DNA of 64,000 bases. Source: Circinella umbellata. Lineage: Eukaryota; Mucoromycota; Mucoromycetes; Mucorales; Lichtheimiaceae. The stretch covers positions 682,001-746,000 of the forward strand of contig JAIWNF010000016.1 in assembly GCA_025093555.1 (NCBI GenBank). The letters are read 5' to 3'. Positions within the stretch are counted from its first letter, which is position 1; each line of letters opens with the position of its first letter. A program made the position numbers and the translations under genes. The notes beneath the pieces were generated by a model. It ran no database searches. It was not told where the DNA came from and worked only from the letters and a program-made list of their open reading frames with translations. This document shows, piece after piece, positions 9,474-21,025 of this stretch.

Positions 9474-12400
9474 ACTTTGCGTTTGAAAACGTTTTTTTAA
9501 AAAAAGCATTTACGTACTGCGTTGCAGCATATTGAATAAACGAGAAATTCCTATACAAAAGAGTAAGAACTCCGTTATAAAAATAATCACGATTCAAATT
9601 TCCACACCATGGGTACAATGCGTTATCCAAGTATATGGATTGAGATTGTTTTTTAGGGACATTTCACTTTTTTACCTTCTTTTTCCAGGCTTTTCCGGAC
9701 ATTTTACATACATGAACATACATTCGTTATCTGAACCATTTAGTCTCTTAGTTAATTGACTAAAAAGATGGGAGCGTTACACAATAAATGCAGGCGATTA
9801 TTGTGGCTGTGATTAGCTTATTGTATATTACTTTTGGGGTATTCATCATAGGTTTATTTGTATAGTATCTATGGTTATCATAAATGAATAATACAAAATT
9901 AAAGAAAATTTGGAATGAATGTTGGATTCTTTTGTTGGACTAGTTCGAAAGCCAGTTTTTCTTTTTATAGACTGCATTGAATTGCGGAGAAGAGAATAAT
10001 AAATTTAATGGATGTTTTTTCTTTTCTTTCGCGCGATCAACCGTCCGAAATAGTGGGTACGTATATAAACCTTTTTTTCTCGCGCGAATCTGAACCGCGC
10101 GATATATATTAAAGGCGTTAATAAAGTTTCCGTTCTAACTACGATTAATGTTATATAACTAAATATCCGCAACGTATCACTGCCACACTTCTTGTAAAGA
10201 TAATAAAATAAACTAACATTATTAAAAGACACTGGTGTTAGGAGTAGCTAATTTTTTGTTGACCACGCAAAACGGGTACATAGATTGAAATTGTTTTGTT
10301 TATTATATAAAAGGCTGGATTGACCAGGGTCTATGGGCATGCAATCGTCTTCTTGTGGTGCACTACTGTATAATCATGGTTCGAAATATATACAAAAAGA
10401 ATAGTGAGAGGTAATTAGAAACATCTTTGTTGGGGGAAAGTTTATTAGTTGCGCGAAACGCAATGCAGGAACAGAATATAATGATTAGGGAAAGTAAGAA
10501 GAAAAAGACAAAGAAAAAAGGGGGGAAAAGATACTACTGTAATTGTAAAGAAGTGGAAAAAGTACCAAGTGTTTCTCAGAAAGCTTGTCACGGAGTGAGG
10601 GAACACATCCTCGCGAATTCGTTTACCTTCTTTGAAATTTTCATCTAAATGACTCAAATGGTCAACTTACCAAAGTATATAAATAAGAGCTCGTCATGTT
10701 TTATTCCGTTTGCCAAGCAATGTGTCAACTTAAGAGCACAGTAAATGATTCATGACATAATTTCCTAACGCAGCATTGGAATAGTGCCGTATTTACTTTT
10801 GAGTTTATCTAGTGAGGGAAATAGAAGCAAGCAACAGTTGTAATGCTCTCATTGACGGCAGTAGTTCCACATCGATAATCTCTAAGTGGATAAAATAATA
10901 ATCAATGCATACACTATTTAACTAAGCGGTGACAACCAGGTAAAAAAGCTGGCAGGTTGAAGTATGGAATCGATTATTATTTTTTCTTAAAAGATCAGAT
11001 TTAGTTTCCTTTAGAAATTTCGTGCACTATATTCTTTGTCGCGCTTTTGTATGATACCGTTGCTCTATTAACTGCTTTGTTCGGTTGGACGCCATTCATT
11101 TTTAGTTTATTGTACGTTTAATTAAAACAATTATTTGTTGTAAGATGAAGCTATTATTTTTCACAATTTTTATTTTAAATAAAGACAGTTCAATTGATGG
11201 AACGAAGATCACTAGTAGTTTTTGTAGCCGAGTTACAAACTTGAGCTTTGAGACGGATAGATATATATAACTCATAAGAATTCAATTGTGATAAACAAGC
11301 TCTCTGATCTTTCTATATATTTTTATAATGGTATATATTAACATATACTATCTCCTTAGTAGTATGGAAGTTTTAATCAACTACAAGACAAAATGAACTG
11401 TGTTACCATCTAACTTTTTTCTTACCCTCATTTTTATACCAAGTGTAGTATTACGTATATAGCTTTTAAAATATTACAAAGAAAAATATTGCAACAAAAA
11501 TCAATAATCCTATTTTAATTTACGAAATAATATAGAATACATATTTAAATAAAAGAAAAAGAGACGTATATTGTAAAGGAGCATATCATTTAACAATAAT
11601 ATCCAGAGAGAACAGTGCTCAACATATTTATTTTTTTAGGTGAAAAGATATCAATTTCACCATTGGGTAAACGACAAAGTATTTGTATTTTTTGTGAATG
11701 TACTAATAATAAAAATAGATTACTAATATTTTGGACAGTGGCGTATTCCTGTACCCCAGAGGCTTCAAATCAATTATTCACTAATTTTACGTATGAGAAA
11801 CGATGATACTAATGTCACAGAATTTGGGTACAATAGGACGTTCAAAGATCATAAAAAGAAGGATTTTCATTTATACTATAATATAATTTTGTCATTTGTA
11901 AGATATATAAGAAATAATTATGATACATGAACTTTTCCATCTATAAACTTTTACGAATCCGTGTAACACTTTAATGGTAACAACACCAGAAAAAAAGCAT
12001 ACAATTACAGTACAATAATTCAACTTACCACTTAAGAATGTAATCATGTATAAGACAAATAATGATTGCGAATACTAGAGGAAGATTGGTTGATTTTTTT
12101 TCCAAAGTATTTGAGAATCTTGGTTTTTCTCCTATGGTACATAGTCTTGAGATAATCTTTAGTCCAAGTTGGCATATTCAAAATATACGTATTTTTTTTA
12201 AGTTAATAGTCAAGTATGTAAGAAAAACAAATTAAGTGCGGCTTGATGTTTCTATCAAAAATTAATAAATTTTCCTCACCTATTTATACCTTATAACAAC
12301 AATTGTAACGAGTTTTGCTGCGTCATTATTAGTTTCATTCCAAAATCATGTTATGTGTAAAGATTTGATATAAATTTGTGGTTCATTCATTTATTGAATT

Positions 12401-13360
12401 TCTTAAGGTTCTCTTTGTATTTCAAAAAGTTTTTTTTTCTCAAAGTGCATGAAAAAGAAACTCTCATTATATATTTTGTACGTACGTAAAACAATCGAGC
12501 CATACACTGGAAGTATTCTAAACTGAAACACGTAAAACTTTATTCGCCATTACATTTAAAGAGCAAAAATAGAATAAACACAAGATATTTCCTAGTTACA
12601 AGCGAGAATTTATATATTTATTCTGGCTTTTATTGTCTACCACTAAAGAAAGCTTAGAGGTACGTACACGTTCTTTATTATTATACTATAATAGAGAGAT
12701 CGCTTCCTGTCCTCTTTTTGTTCATTATAGATAAATACGTACCATTATCTTCCTGTTCACAAATATATTTTCCATGTTTTATCAAAATAATAAAAACATC
12801 ATATGATGCCTCTGGTTTGTGCAATATCGAGTTTTATAGTGCAGAAAATATAAATAATAAAGACCATCCGGTATTGTCATTCGGTAAATGATGCTGGGCC
12901 TGAGCTTGTCGATCACTCAAAATCAAAGGGTGACAATTTAAGGATATCATATATATAGTTTTTTATATTAAAATATATAATCAGATTTCTGCATTTATTC
13001 TTATGTACGTACGTGCTTTGGATTTTTTTTGATATGTATACGTACTTATTGTAGCCTACTCATTAACCTTTTTTTGAAAAACGTATCATATTTACTGCTA
13101 ATTTTTTTTATTGAACAATTCATCATTCCGCTTTGATTAAATTATGCAATTACATCAAAAATTGTAGTGTTTACATACTAAGTTATAGGTATTATAGGTA
13201 AGGATTATAGTAATCATAATAAATATATCTTTATCCATTTTATTCAATAGACTCCACGCGTAATTCTTTATGTATATTCTTCTTTAAGCTCATAACCAAA
13301 AAGAGTCAGTTATAATTATTTATTTTATTAATACAATAAAAAAAATTGCATTGTTTTATT
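9474..13360. other. Gene-free interval between the two GST genes
   Basis: Nearly 4 kb without a supportable gene. All frames of 60-75 codons here lack splice logic and look like chance (for example 9532-9759, 10005-10232 and overlapping opposite-strand frames at 10427-10657). Visible items: three CGCGCGA-type sites clustered at 10029-10105, a plus-strand TATATAAAAGG near 10303 with no credible frame downstream, and many copies of the palindrome TACGTA (for example 12481-12490, 13004-13011). Confidence 0.5.
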
Positions 13361-14404
13361 TTAATCGTTCTTTTTTTCTTCCATATATTTCTTAATATTG
13401 GGGCGTGCTTCAAAAGCTTTGACGAACGCATCCAAATGAGGTGGAAGAACAGTCAATTTATCCTCTTTAATCATATGATACACCTGAAAATCAGCAAAAG
13501 AAATCTAAAAAAAATATGCGCAGATAAAAAATTATATAATACGTAATGAATACGTATCTCTTTATAATATTATACATATATATAAAGCAAAAAAAATATA
13601 TACTTCTGTTCCAAGTGCATAAGGGCCTTCTTTCGCAGCATACAATCGATCCAATCGTTCTATGTGGTGGGGGCGTTTCTTCTCTAAATAAACGTCACGG
13701 GAAAGCTATATAAAAATATTGTTATTAAACAACATTCTAATCTTTTTTTATATATTGTATATGTCACGTATTAAAATAGGAATTATCAGCACTACATAGT
13801 CTTCGGGCCATACGCTAGGATCAAACTCTGCATACCTATGGATGCAGTAATAAATGTTTATGATTTATGAAAAAAATAAGTATTACATATTTAAATAAAA
13901 TTAACTTTAGATATATAAATGCACCTTACCAATCATTTGCTAAATCGCTGATCATATCGACCCAGTGTTCATCGATAGCGTTGTTACCATAATACTTTTT
14001 CAAACCCTTGGATAAAAAGCGTAAAGTGGGTACTGTAAGACCAAAAAGTTTACCATCAGCCGTTTCAATGGCTGGTAATGCACCAGGAATATAACCACGA
14101 TTATTGATCCAGTCATCACGATGTTTAACCCATTCATCCCAGTTATATTGATGATATTCATGGGGAATACCAGTATCAACGATGAAAAGCTTTAGATTCT
14201 CACCGCGCCCGATATAAACTATGTATTGTAAAAGAGAAGAAGTATGTTCCTTATTATTATGTTGTAGTTGCATATATCATGATAACGATATAGAGGAGAA
14301 AAAGCTTATTTTGTAGTTATTATACCTTTACTTATTTCTTCATTAAATTTAAAGTAGTAAAGCTTAAGATGGGATAAGTTGACCGGTGTATCTTGGTTTG
14401 TCAT
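13361..14404 (-). CDS. Glutathione S-transferase (sigma-like), copy 2
   Basis: Five exons, 14404-14326, 14218-13930, 13835-13796, 13705-13604 and 13504-13361, close to 217 aa. The N-terminal domain reads HLKLYYFKFNEEISK then GRGENLKLFIVDTGIPHEY, with the cis-Pro box GALPAIETADGK. The C-terminal half contains GPYALGTEISFADFQVYHM and ends NIKKYMEEKKND. It is a clear paralogue of the gene at 8.4-9.4 kb, identical in the position of most introns. It carries an extra intron after LANDW that creates a 40-nt exon (YAEFDPSVWPEDY). The likely role is a cytosolic glutathione transferase or prostaglandin-D-synthase-like enzyme; the substrate cannot be told. TATAAATATAA lies about 60 nt before the ATG. 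Confidence 0.9.
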
Positions 14405-14460
14405 GGTAAAGTGAAAAAAAAAAGTAGTGTTTAACAGTTACTATTTTTCAAAGACTGGGC

Positions 14461-14472
14461 TTATATTTATAG
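14461..14472 (-). promoter_or_regulatory. TATA box of GST copy 2
   Basis: CTATAAATATAA on the minus strand about 60 nt upstream of the start at 14404. Confidence 0.6.
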
Positions 14473-14872
14473 ACGCGAAATTTCTTTCTTTTTGTTTTCG
14501 TGTAAATAAAACGCGAATAACAAAACATCCCTATGCTGACAAATAAGCATAATGGAATAACAAAGCCTCAATTTCTGAACTAACATTTATGGACAAGGAT
14601 ATATTATAGTCACAAAATAGGGTTACCAAGAAATAAACAAATAGCAAGTTAAGAACAATGTTGCTATAACTTTTTTCCCACAGAATGATCCTGCTGCGGA
14701 TTTTCTATTTGCGTAATTTTTTTTCACAGATAATTAAATTGCTGCAATAAGAATAATGCAAGCTTAAAATGGAAAAAAAAGAAAGAGAAAAAAAGGGCTA
14801 TGTTATAAATAAGTAAACACACTGGATTGTCCAGTTTGAGGGCTCTTTGAAATAAAATAATTGCTACGTACG

Positions 14873-15556
14873 CACCACGGCTAAAATGAGTAATAGAAAT
14901 AAAATGCTCTCCATGAATCTGCATGATCATTAATGCCATGAGTTTCTATCAAAACTGTCAGTCCATGGAGATCCATAAATCTATGCAGAATTATGGATAT
15001 TCAGTCATATCCATTACCTATTTATATGCAGATTCATACAGATTCATTGATGTTTTATAGCCTAGTTTTAAATGATATATATTTTACTTTATAAACATAT
15101 ACATTATACTGTGGCTGTAACATGGTTGAAACCACTTCTACTAGTATATTTCGATAGGCATTTTTAATAATAAAATTTTCTTTTTGTGGGTCATTATGTA
15201 ACTATATGAGATAATGAGAAAAGTAGTAAAAGAAGTGCGCGAGAGTACTACTTGTCGTCAAACGATCATGGTTTCACAAAGTATAAGTATGTGATTTCAC
15301 AGATTATCACTCATATTTACAAATCATATATTTTCAGTCATATAGATATTTGTTTAGTTTTATGCAAATTCATATATCACTCAGAGTCATACATTGCCAC
15401 TCAGTTTTGTTAATTTTTGTAATAGAGACTCATGGATTTAATTTCATGAAAATGAATGATTGTCTTTTTTTATGAATATTCATAGAGAAGCATGACATTT
15501 CATAACCTATAAATATTAGAGAATTAGGTAATTGCATGTAATTTTTAGCCGTGATG
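14873..15556. mobile_element. 684-bp TIR element (CACCACGG family), copy 1
   Basis: Left terminus CACCACGGCTAAAATGAG, right terminus reverse-complementing to CATCACGGCTAAAAATT. The element is flanked on both sides by the trinucleotide ACG (14870-14872 and 15557-15559), read as a 3-bp target duplication. The whole length is collinear with 50762-51442. It has no transposase frame; the interior is rich in TTCATA/TCATG units. Three-base duplications and CAC termini occur in CACTA-like and PIF/Harbinger-like elements; which applies here is open. Confidence 0.8.
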
Positions 15557-15998
15557 ACGATTAATGATTTAATGTCTCCACGTGAGCACAGATCCTTAGC
15601 GGACATATTTGCTCGAAACAGATCAAATTGAGGATAGAGCAGAAACATTTTATATAATATAAATGGGAGAATAAGTTAACGCTGTAAGAGAAAGCATTTT
15701 CTATATAGATTTATTATAGCGTAGATACGTGCGCATCATTATTTTATATACTTAGCGACATCTGAATGATCCACTTGAATACTTACGACGTCAAGACAAC
15801 TTGTGATTGTTCAAAAAAAAATATCTATGATAAATCCTGCTCTGAGTCTTGAGATTTGAAACCATGCGTTGATAATCTACAAATTATTTGGTAGGTTACA
15901 AATCATAACGACGACACTATAATTATCGCTTTCTCCTCAACATCCACACCCATAAACACACTTATATACATGCGTATAGCCATATATTCGAATCATGC
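15557..15998. other. Non-coding spacer
   Basis: AT-rich sequence between the CACCACGG element and the possible gene relic at 15999. No feature seen. Confidence 0.5.
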
Positions 15999-16447
15999 TT
16001 ACTTGTCATCACTGATATAAGTTGGTAATAATTCCGAAGAGTAATCAATAAATGGCTGTTTAGGTGTTCGATCAGCCTATTAAAAAAATTAATAATCAGT
16101 TAGATGTATGTTTTAAAAAGTATAAACCATTTTTTCCTGAATTTGCTATTAAGCGTTACCTGCTCTTTGATACGTATGTTTAATAATAGCATCACACTCA
16201 ACTACATTTGGAAAATCAACTTTATCAATATCAACTTTGTTTTTCTTCAAATACCTTGTATCCCGTCGCTCACTGGTCACTTCGATCAAAGCCTTATAAT
16301 CCCAAGAAAGATTGATTTTTGAATTCACCGTAATATTGAAGCAAAACAAATTAATAATGTGTTTCCTCATTGATGTAGCATCATATTTATGTTTAATATA
16401 GCTTACCGAGTCAGCATTTTCTTATCAAATGGTAATTGGTTATAGTA
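15999..16447 (-). pseudogene. Possible gene relic next to a MITE insertion
   Basis: Minus-strand segments look like exons. A piece ending KKMLTR runs into a GTAAGC donor near 16404. A piece at ~16350-16160 reads WDYKALIEVTSERRDTRYLK then KVDFPNVVECDAIIKHTYQR before a GTAACG donor. The last piece, 16076-15999, follows TTTAATAG and reads ADRTPKQPFIDYSSELLPTY then ISDDK and stop. The middle and last pieces are not in phase without a one-base change. The MITE at 16448 sits immediately upstream, so the 5' part may have been cut off. Family not recognised. Confidence 0.3.
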
Positions 16448-17268
16448 CAGAATTTTGCATTTGTCTCCTGACACAAACCGACAAGTTTGTCCGCTTATGA
16501 TAAGTAATGTTATCTGCTTATAAAGAGTAAACTTTTTCGCTTATAATAAACATATGATTATTTAGTTATAGAAGTAAGCTTTTTCATATATAAAGAGTAG
16601 AGATCTTTTCCAAACGAATGGAAAGATTGTGCACAAATGAAAAGTAATAATGTTCCCAAATGAGAAAAATGAACTTTGCAAATAAAGGGCGATATGGTTT
16701 ATATATGATTATTAAAATATTCACGGCGTTTTTAACAAGTGATAAAAGGGTTTTTTCGCTGTAGTTATTCGTGTTTGTTTCACTTACTTCTACACAAGTA
16801 ATCAGGTCCATTCTTCATTCGTGAATAATATTTCTTTCAGTCAAGAAGAGTGGACCTGATTACTTGTGTAGAAGTAAGTGTAACAAACACGAATAACTAC
16901 AGCGAAAAACATCTTCTATCACTTCTTAAAAGCTCTGACTTTCACTAGTGGATTTTTTTAATTATCATATCGCAAAGTTCATTTTTTTTTATTTGGGAAC
17001 ATTGTTACTTTTCATTTGTGTACAATCTTTTCATTTGTGTACAATCTTTTCATTCGTTTGGAAAAGATATCTACTCTTTATATATGAAAAAGCTTACTTT
17101 TATAACTGAATAAGCATATGTTTATTATAAGCGAAAAAGTTTACTCTTTATAAGCAGATAACATTACTTATCATAAGCGAATAAAGTCATTTATCATAAG
17201 CGGACAAACTTTTCCTTTGTAAGCGGTAAATTTGTGGGTTTGTGTCTGGAAACAAATGCAAAATCCTG
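16448..17268. mobile_element. 821-bp MITE with ~370-bp inverted arms (CAGGATTTTGCATT family), copy A
   Basis: Flanked by TA on both sides. The left end CAGAATTTTGCATTTGTCTC and the right end (reverse complement CAGGATTTTGCATTTGTTTC) are inverted repeats that extend almost to the centre; only about 30 nt near 16817-16845 are unpaired. Subterminal CGCTTATRATA-type units recur: at least three in the left arm and, inverted, four or five in the right. There is no transposase frame. TA target and CAG ends suggest a Tc1-mariner/pogo-type origin (inference). A transcript would fold into a very long hairpin. Confidence 0.85.
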
Positions 17269-17269
17269 T

Positions 17270-17374
17270 ATACCTGATCGTTACCTAGGATCAGATTACC
17301 AGCAATACATTGATCCAGATCCCGGCCAAGCTTTATTAAAATGGGTTGAACCTCCTTCTCCTGAACCAGACTAG
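17270..17374 (+). other. Possible C-terminal coding fragment beside the MITE
   Basis: Starting at the right TA of the MITE, the plus strand reads IPDRYLGSDYQQYIDPDPGQ then ALLKWVEPPSPEPD and TAG. Composition is protein-like and the following sequence looks like a 3' UTR, but no upstream exon connects through the MITE. The minus strand is also open here, so the coding strand is uncertain. Confidence 0.25.
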
Positions 17375-18002
17375 ATACACCACACAAACACTAATTCGAA
17401 CATCGATATAATTTTGAAGATAAAAAGAAAAAACATTAGCTTCACCCTTCTTTTTTTCCTCAATCATATCACCCTAGACACCGTAACCTCTACATTCAAA
17501 TAGATATGACCTTTTTTCTTCTTTGTACTGTTTCCTCTTCCTTCGACCTTTTACCTGTGTCAATAACAGGGTTTTTTCTCTTCTCTAGCTTTTTGGTAAT
17601 CTGTCTCGAACAAATATGTCAGACCTGACGCTGTGTTCACTGGAGACGTCAAATAAAACAAATAATTTTCAGCGTATACCTGATCGTTTTTTCATGGTGC
17701 ATCAGCAGGTTTTTCAATACTCAAAAAAAGTGAAATAATCACGGGTTCCAACAATTTCATCATTCAGTAAGAATATAAAATTTCAAAGTACTATATTATA
17801 TAAAGTTTTTTTTAGTGATTATCATTATTTTTTTAGTTATTTACAATAAACTCTTCTTTTACAGATACAAATATAAAATTCTTTACATTCTAAGTTAAAT
17901 TCATCAATTGACGAGTTAAAAAATGAAGAGAGTTAAGAAGATTAGGAGAGGGGTAGAAGGAAAGGACATGGAAGACAAGAAAATTATAAATTAATAGATA
18001 CT
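17375..18002. other. Spacer with CT-rich tract
   Basis: CT-rich sequence at ~17440-17600 resembles a fungal promoter and is followed by a 40-codon frame at 17626 (MSDLTLCSLETSN...) with no family match I recognise; not called. It lies downstream of the F-box/LRR gene ending at 18003. Confidence 0.45.
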
Positions 18003-20030
18003 TTACAGCAGTAATAGTGGTGATGATGATTTCCTACTCGTTTCCAGTTTCCCTTTAACATAATTTACAGCTTCTTGAGTAACATGTACACAATCACCAA
18101 TATCAACATCTTCTAAATCCGAATATTCTTCCAATAAACTACGTACACCTTGATCCGTCACATCCTCACAATTCCATAATATCACTCGCTTTAATCCAGG
18201 AATACCAGCAATTTCAGCAACCACATCATCTGTAAATGATGGAATTGAAATGAACCCTAATTCTTGAAGTGTTGGCCATGGGCTTGTCTTTAGACTTCTC
18301 AAGAACCCAACCAAAATGGATGTACTAAATTCACAATTTTCAAATTTTAATGCTTGTAAACGACACGGTAAATCCAGTAATAAAGGTAGTAATATGGCGG
18401 ATCCAGGGCAATTCCAAAATCTAAGTCGTGATACAGTATGTGCTAATTCTGTTGTACCCGTACGTAAAGCATTAATAAATCCCAAAACACCGCGTTCGTC
18501 ACCCATTTCAAATGTTGAAGTGATTGTATAAGAGCGTGCAGTGGATATGGCATGAATATCTTCCGTTGCAGTGATGATAGCATCAACTTGAGCACGATTT
18601 TTCCAAGCTGCATAAGTTCGATGAACGCTTAGGCGATCACCATTGAAGTGTCGGATCAAATAATCGACATCAACGGGAAACTCAATTCCACAATAGAGTG
18701 TTAGTTTTTTCAATCCAGTAGAATCCATTGCTAATAATTCTTGGATATCGGACCAACCATGTGGGCCGGTACATGGCATTGTAAGCGCATGTAATCCTTT
18801 TTTGTCATCGTCGTCGTCATCATTGCTATTGTTGATCCGATTACTACCCATGCATTTTTTTCCCTTTATCTTATTACTGTTATCCATTGTCCAAAAATCC
18901 ATATCAGGACCAAATGCTTCTACATCTCCTAAACTAATGTATTGTAAATTGGGATATCGTTTACGTATCTCAAAGACAGGTGCTGATGCTTCATAGCCAC
19001 CTACTTGTAAATACTTTAACTTTTTACAATTTGAAAGGACTGTTTCCATTTCAGCATCATTTGGACGAAAAGGTGTTGTCCAATTGAGATGTGTCAGTTC
19101 CAAACCACGTGGTGAAGTTGCTGTAGTAACAAGCTCGTTGTTGCTGGGTATTTGAATGATTCTGGTCGAAAACGCAACGTTGATACGTTTAAGTTTTGGA
19201 CAGGCTAGTAAAATGGATGACAAGCATGGTAATGTATATGTATTATTTAAATGGTGATTCTCGGCTGTTGTTGGTTCTCTATCGGCTGTCAATGTGAGGT
19301 CTATCAAGGTATTGCTTAGGTATCGAATGGAGTGTAGAATGTTTTCGGGTGTGCAAATGCAATTTTCCCACGCTATATATTTTTTTTTTGCAGCATTAAT
19401 TTTCAGAACATTAAAAAAATTTCGTCGGTAAAGAAAATATAAAGGCATGCCAAAACATTTTAATTCATCCACTACCCCTATCCTGCCCAAAAAGTAACTT
19501 TACTTACTCAATGATCTAATGTTATTAATTGAGCCAGAACGCATTTGTTCAAGACTCCCCTGAATGACTTTTTCATCCCCATTATGAATTGTATATCTCC
19601 AAATATGTTGACCAACAAGAGATAATTTAGGTAATACACCATGTTGTCCATGTTTAATTGATACTTGATGCCATAATATAGGAAAGCTGATAATACGTTC
19701 TCTCCAGTCATGACTAATATCCATATATTCTAAAAGCTCGTCTGTTGTGAATAATTCCAAGATAGTGGATACAATTTCGTATGGTAATAAACAAATAAAG
19801 TCAACATGTATATTTGTTGGCTGTTGCTTTTCTTGTTGCTGTTGAATTCCTTTTTCTGATATTGCTGTTGTCACAGTTGCTGTATTTGGCTGATGTCGCT
19901 TTATAGATAAATCTTGCAATGATTCGGTCGTTGGTAACTGCTCTTCTTGAAATCCCAAATTGAGTGCCGCTGTTAGCCGAGCCGATATTTCGTTCGGTCC
20001 TTGTGACATGTTGACACAAATGGATGCCAT
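18003..20030 (-). CDS. F-box/LRR protein, copy 1 (630 aa)
   Basis: Exons 20030-19508 and 19372-18003 join in phase 1 (SLT/WENCICT). Residues 78-124 form an F-box (DFICLLPYEIVSTILELF, then HDWRERIISFPILWHQV). From ~175 onward irregular leucine-rich repeats follow, ending with typical cysteine-containing LRRs (GLKRVILWNCEDVTDQGVRS, then DLEDVDIGDCVHVTQEAV). Family role: substrate adaptor of an SCF ubiquitin ligase, the F-box binding Skp1 and the LRRs the target; the target is unknown. The N-terminal 75 residues are Gln/Thr-rich and probably disordered. It is paralogous to the gene at 46.7-48.7 kb, with the same intron position and an identical 1370-nt second exon. An acidic Asp run (DDDDDDK) interrupts one repeat. 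Confidence 0.88.
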
Positions 20031-20162
20031 GTGTTATTTAGACGAAAAGAAAATGGTAAAAATAAAATGGAGTATGATAGGAGAGTAATCAATTCGACTT
20101 TTAGATTTATTCTTTTCTTTCTATAAAAAAAAAGGCGTAAAAAAAGTTGCGGGGTAAGTGGA

Positions 20163-20171
20163 GTTTTTATA
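20163..20171 (-). promoter_or_regulatory. TATA box of F-box/LRR copy 1
   Basis: TATAAAAAC on the minus strand about 135 nt upstream of the ATG at 20030. Confidence 0.45.
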
Positions 20172-20565
20172 TTTAAACATTTGGCTATGAAAGTCGTTCA
20201 ATAAAATTGTTCGATATGTGTAACCATATCAATCACGGCATTGTATTGGGAGTAAATTTATCCTGCCCTATATAATAACACTTCGAGCTGTTTGTTTTTC
20301 TTTTCTTCAAATTCATTGGTTATGCAAAACAAAAAGGTTACGATCGTAATTTTGTTTATTTATCTATATATGGGGGTTTTGGATCGACGAAAGGAGCAGG
20401 TCACTCTATATTCAATATATAGCTTCCTGATAAGATGATTAGTCATGTTTTCCCTCTTGTAGCTTTTACAGCGACTTTATTATTCAACAGGTTCTTTTTT
20501 CAGGAATTATGAGTTCAAACAAATACCAATATAGGTACCAGTATCAATATCAATAGTAATAATAA

Positions 20566-20678
20566 GGGGGTTTGGGGGCTTGCCCCCAACGAGCCGCCAA
20601 ACCGCAGCTCCGGAGGGGTTGACACGAAGCGAAGCGGAGGGGCTCAACCCACGAAGGTGCGAAGGTGAAGAAGGCTCG
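20566..20678 (+). mobile_element. 113-bp GC-rich insertion with 9-bp direct repeats
   Basis: A sharply bounded GC-rich block in AT-rich DNA, starting GGGGGTTTGGGGGCTTGCCC and ending GAAGGCTCG. It is flanked on both sides by TAATAATAA (20557-20565 and 20679-20687). It contains the palindrome GGGGGCTTGCCCCC and a GCGAAGCGGAGGGGCT segment. A diverged copy lies inverted at 42239-42352. No reading frame. It resembles the mobile GC clusters known from fungal organelle genomes; whether it came from there is unknown. Confidence 0.75.
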
Positions 20679-20687
20679 TAATAATAA

Positions 20688-21025
20688 CAAAGCTCTTTAT
20701 TTACAATAATTCGATGCTAGAATTTGTATGCAATTGACATAAATAATAATAATAATTATAATAACTACCGATGTAATATATTAGATAGCAAAACAACAAC
20801 AAAAATAATAATAATAATAATAATATAGTATAAAGAAGTGGAACAAGTGAAATGGTATATGATGTTGAATTATATACATGATATATATAATTTATAAATT
20901 GTCCTGAAGCTGTAAGTCAATTGGGAATCGATCATCTAAAACAATGTAGAATATACAACATAACATTAGATATATATATAACACGCACACACACACATGG
21001 AAGATGATAACAAATAAAAATTAAA
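20688..21025. repeat. AAT/TA/CA microsatellite-rich spacer
   Basis: Contains (AAT)n near 20737-20760 and 20805-20825, a TA-rich tract and a short (CA)n near 20985. It holds the 3' flank of the DENN gene. Confidence 0.7.

Noticed and set aside
10303..10405. TATATAAAAGG followed by short ATG frames
   Set aside because: Frames of 13-22 codons only; no gene could be built.
10427..10657. Overlapping 70-codon frames on both strands
   Set aside because: Composition is Lys-rich on one strand and Phe-rich on the other, driven by purine/pyrimidine bias; no homology recognised.
17626..17748. 40-codon plus frame after a CT-rich promoter-like tract
   Set aside because: Too short, no homology; the 15-nt match GTATACCTGATCGTT with 17268 can occur by chance at this composition.
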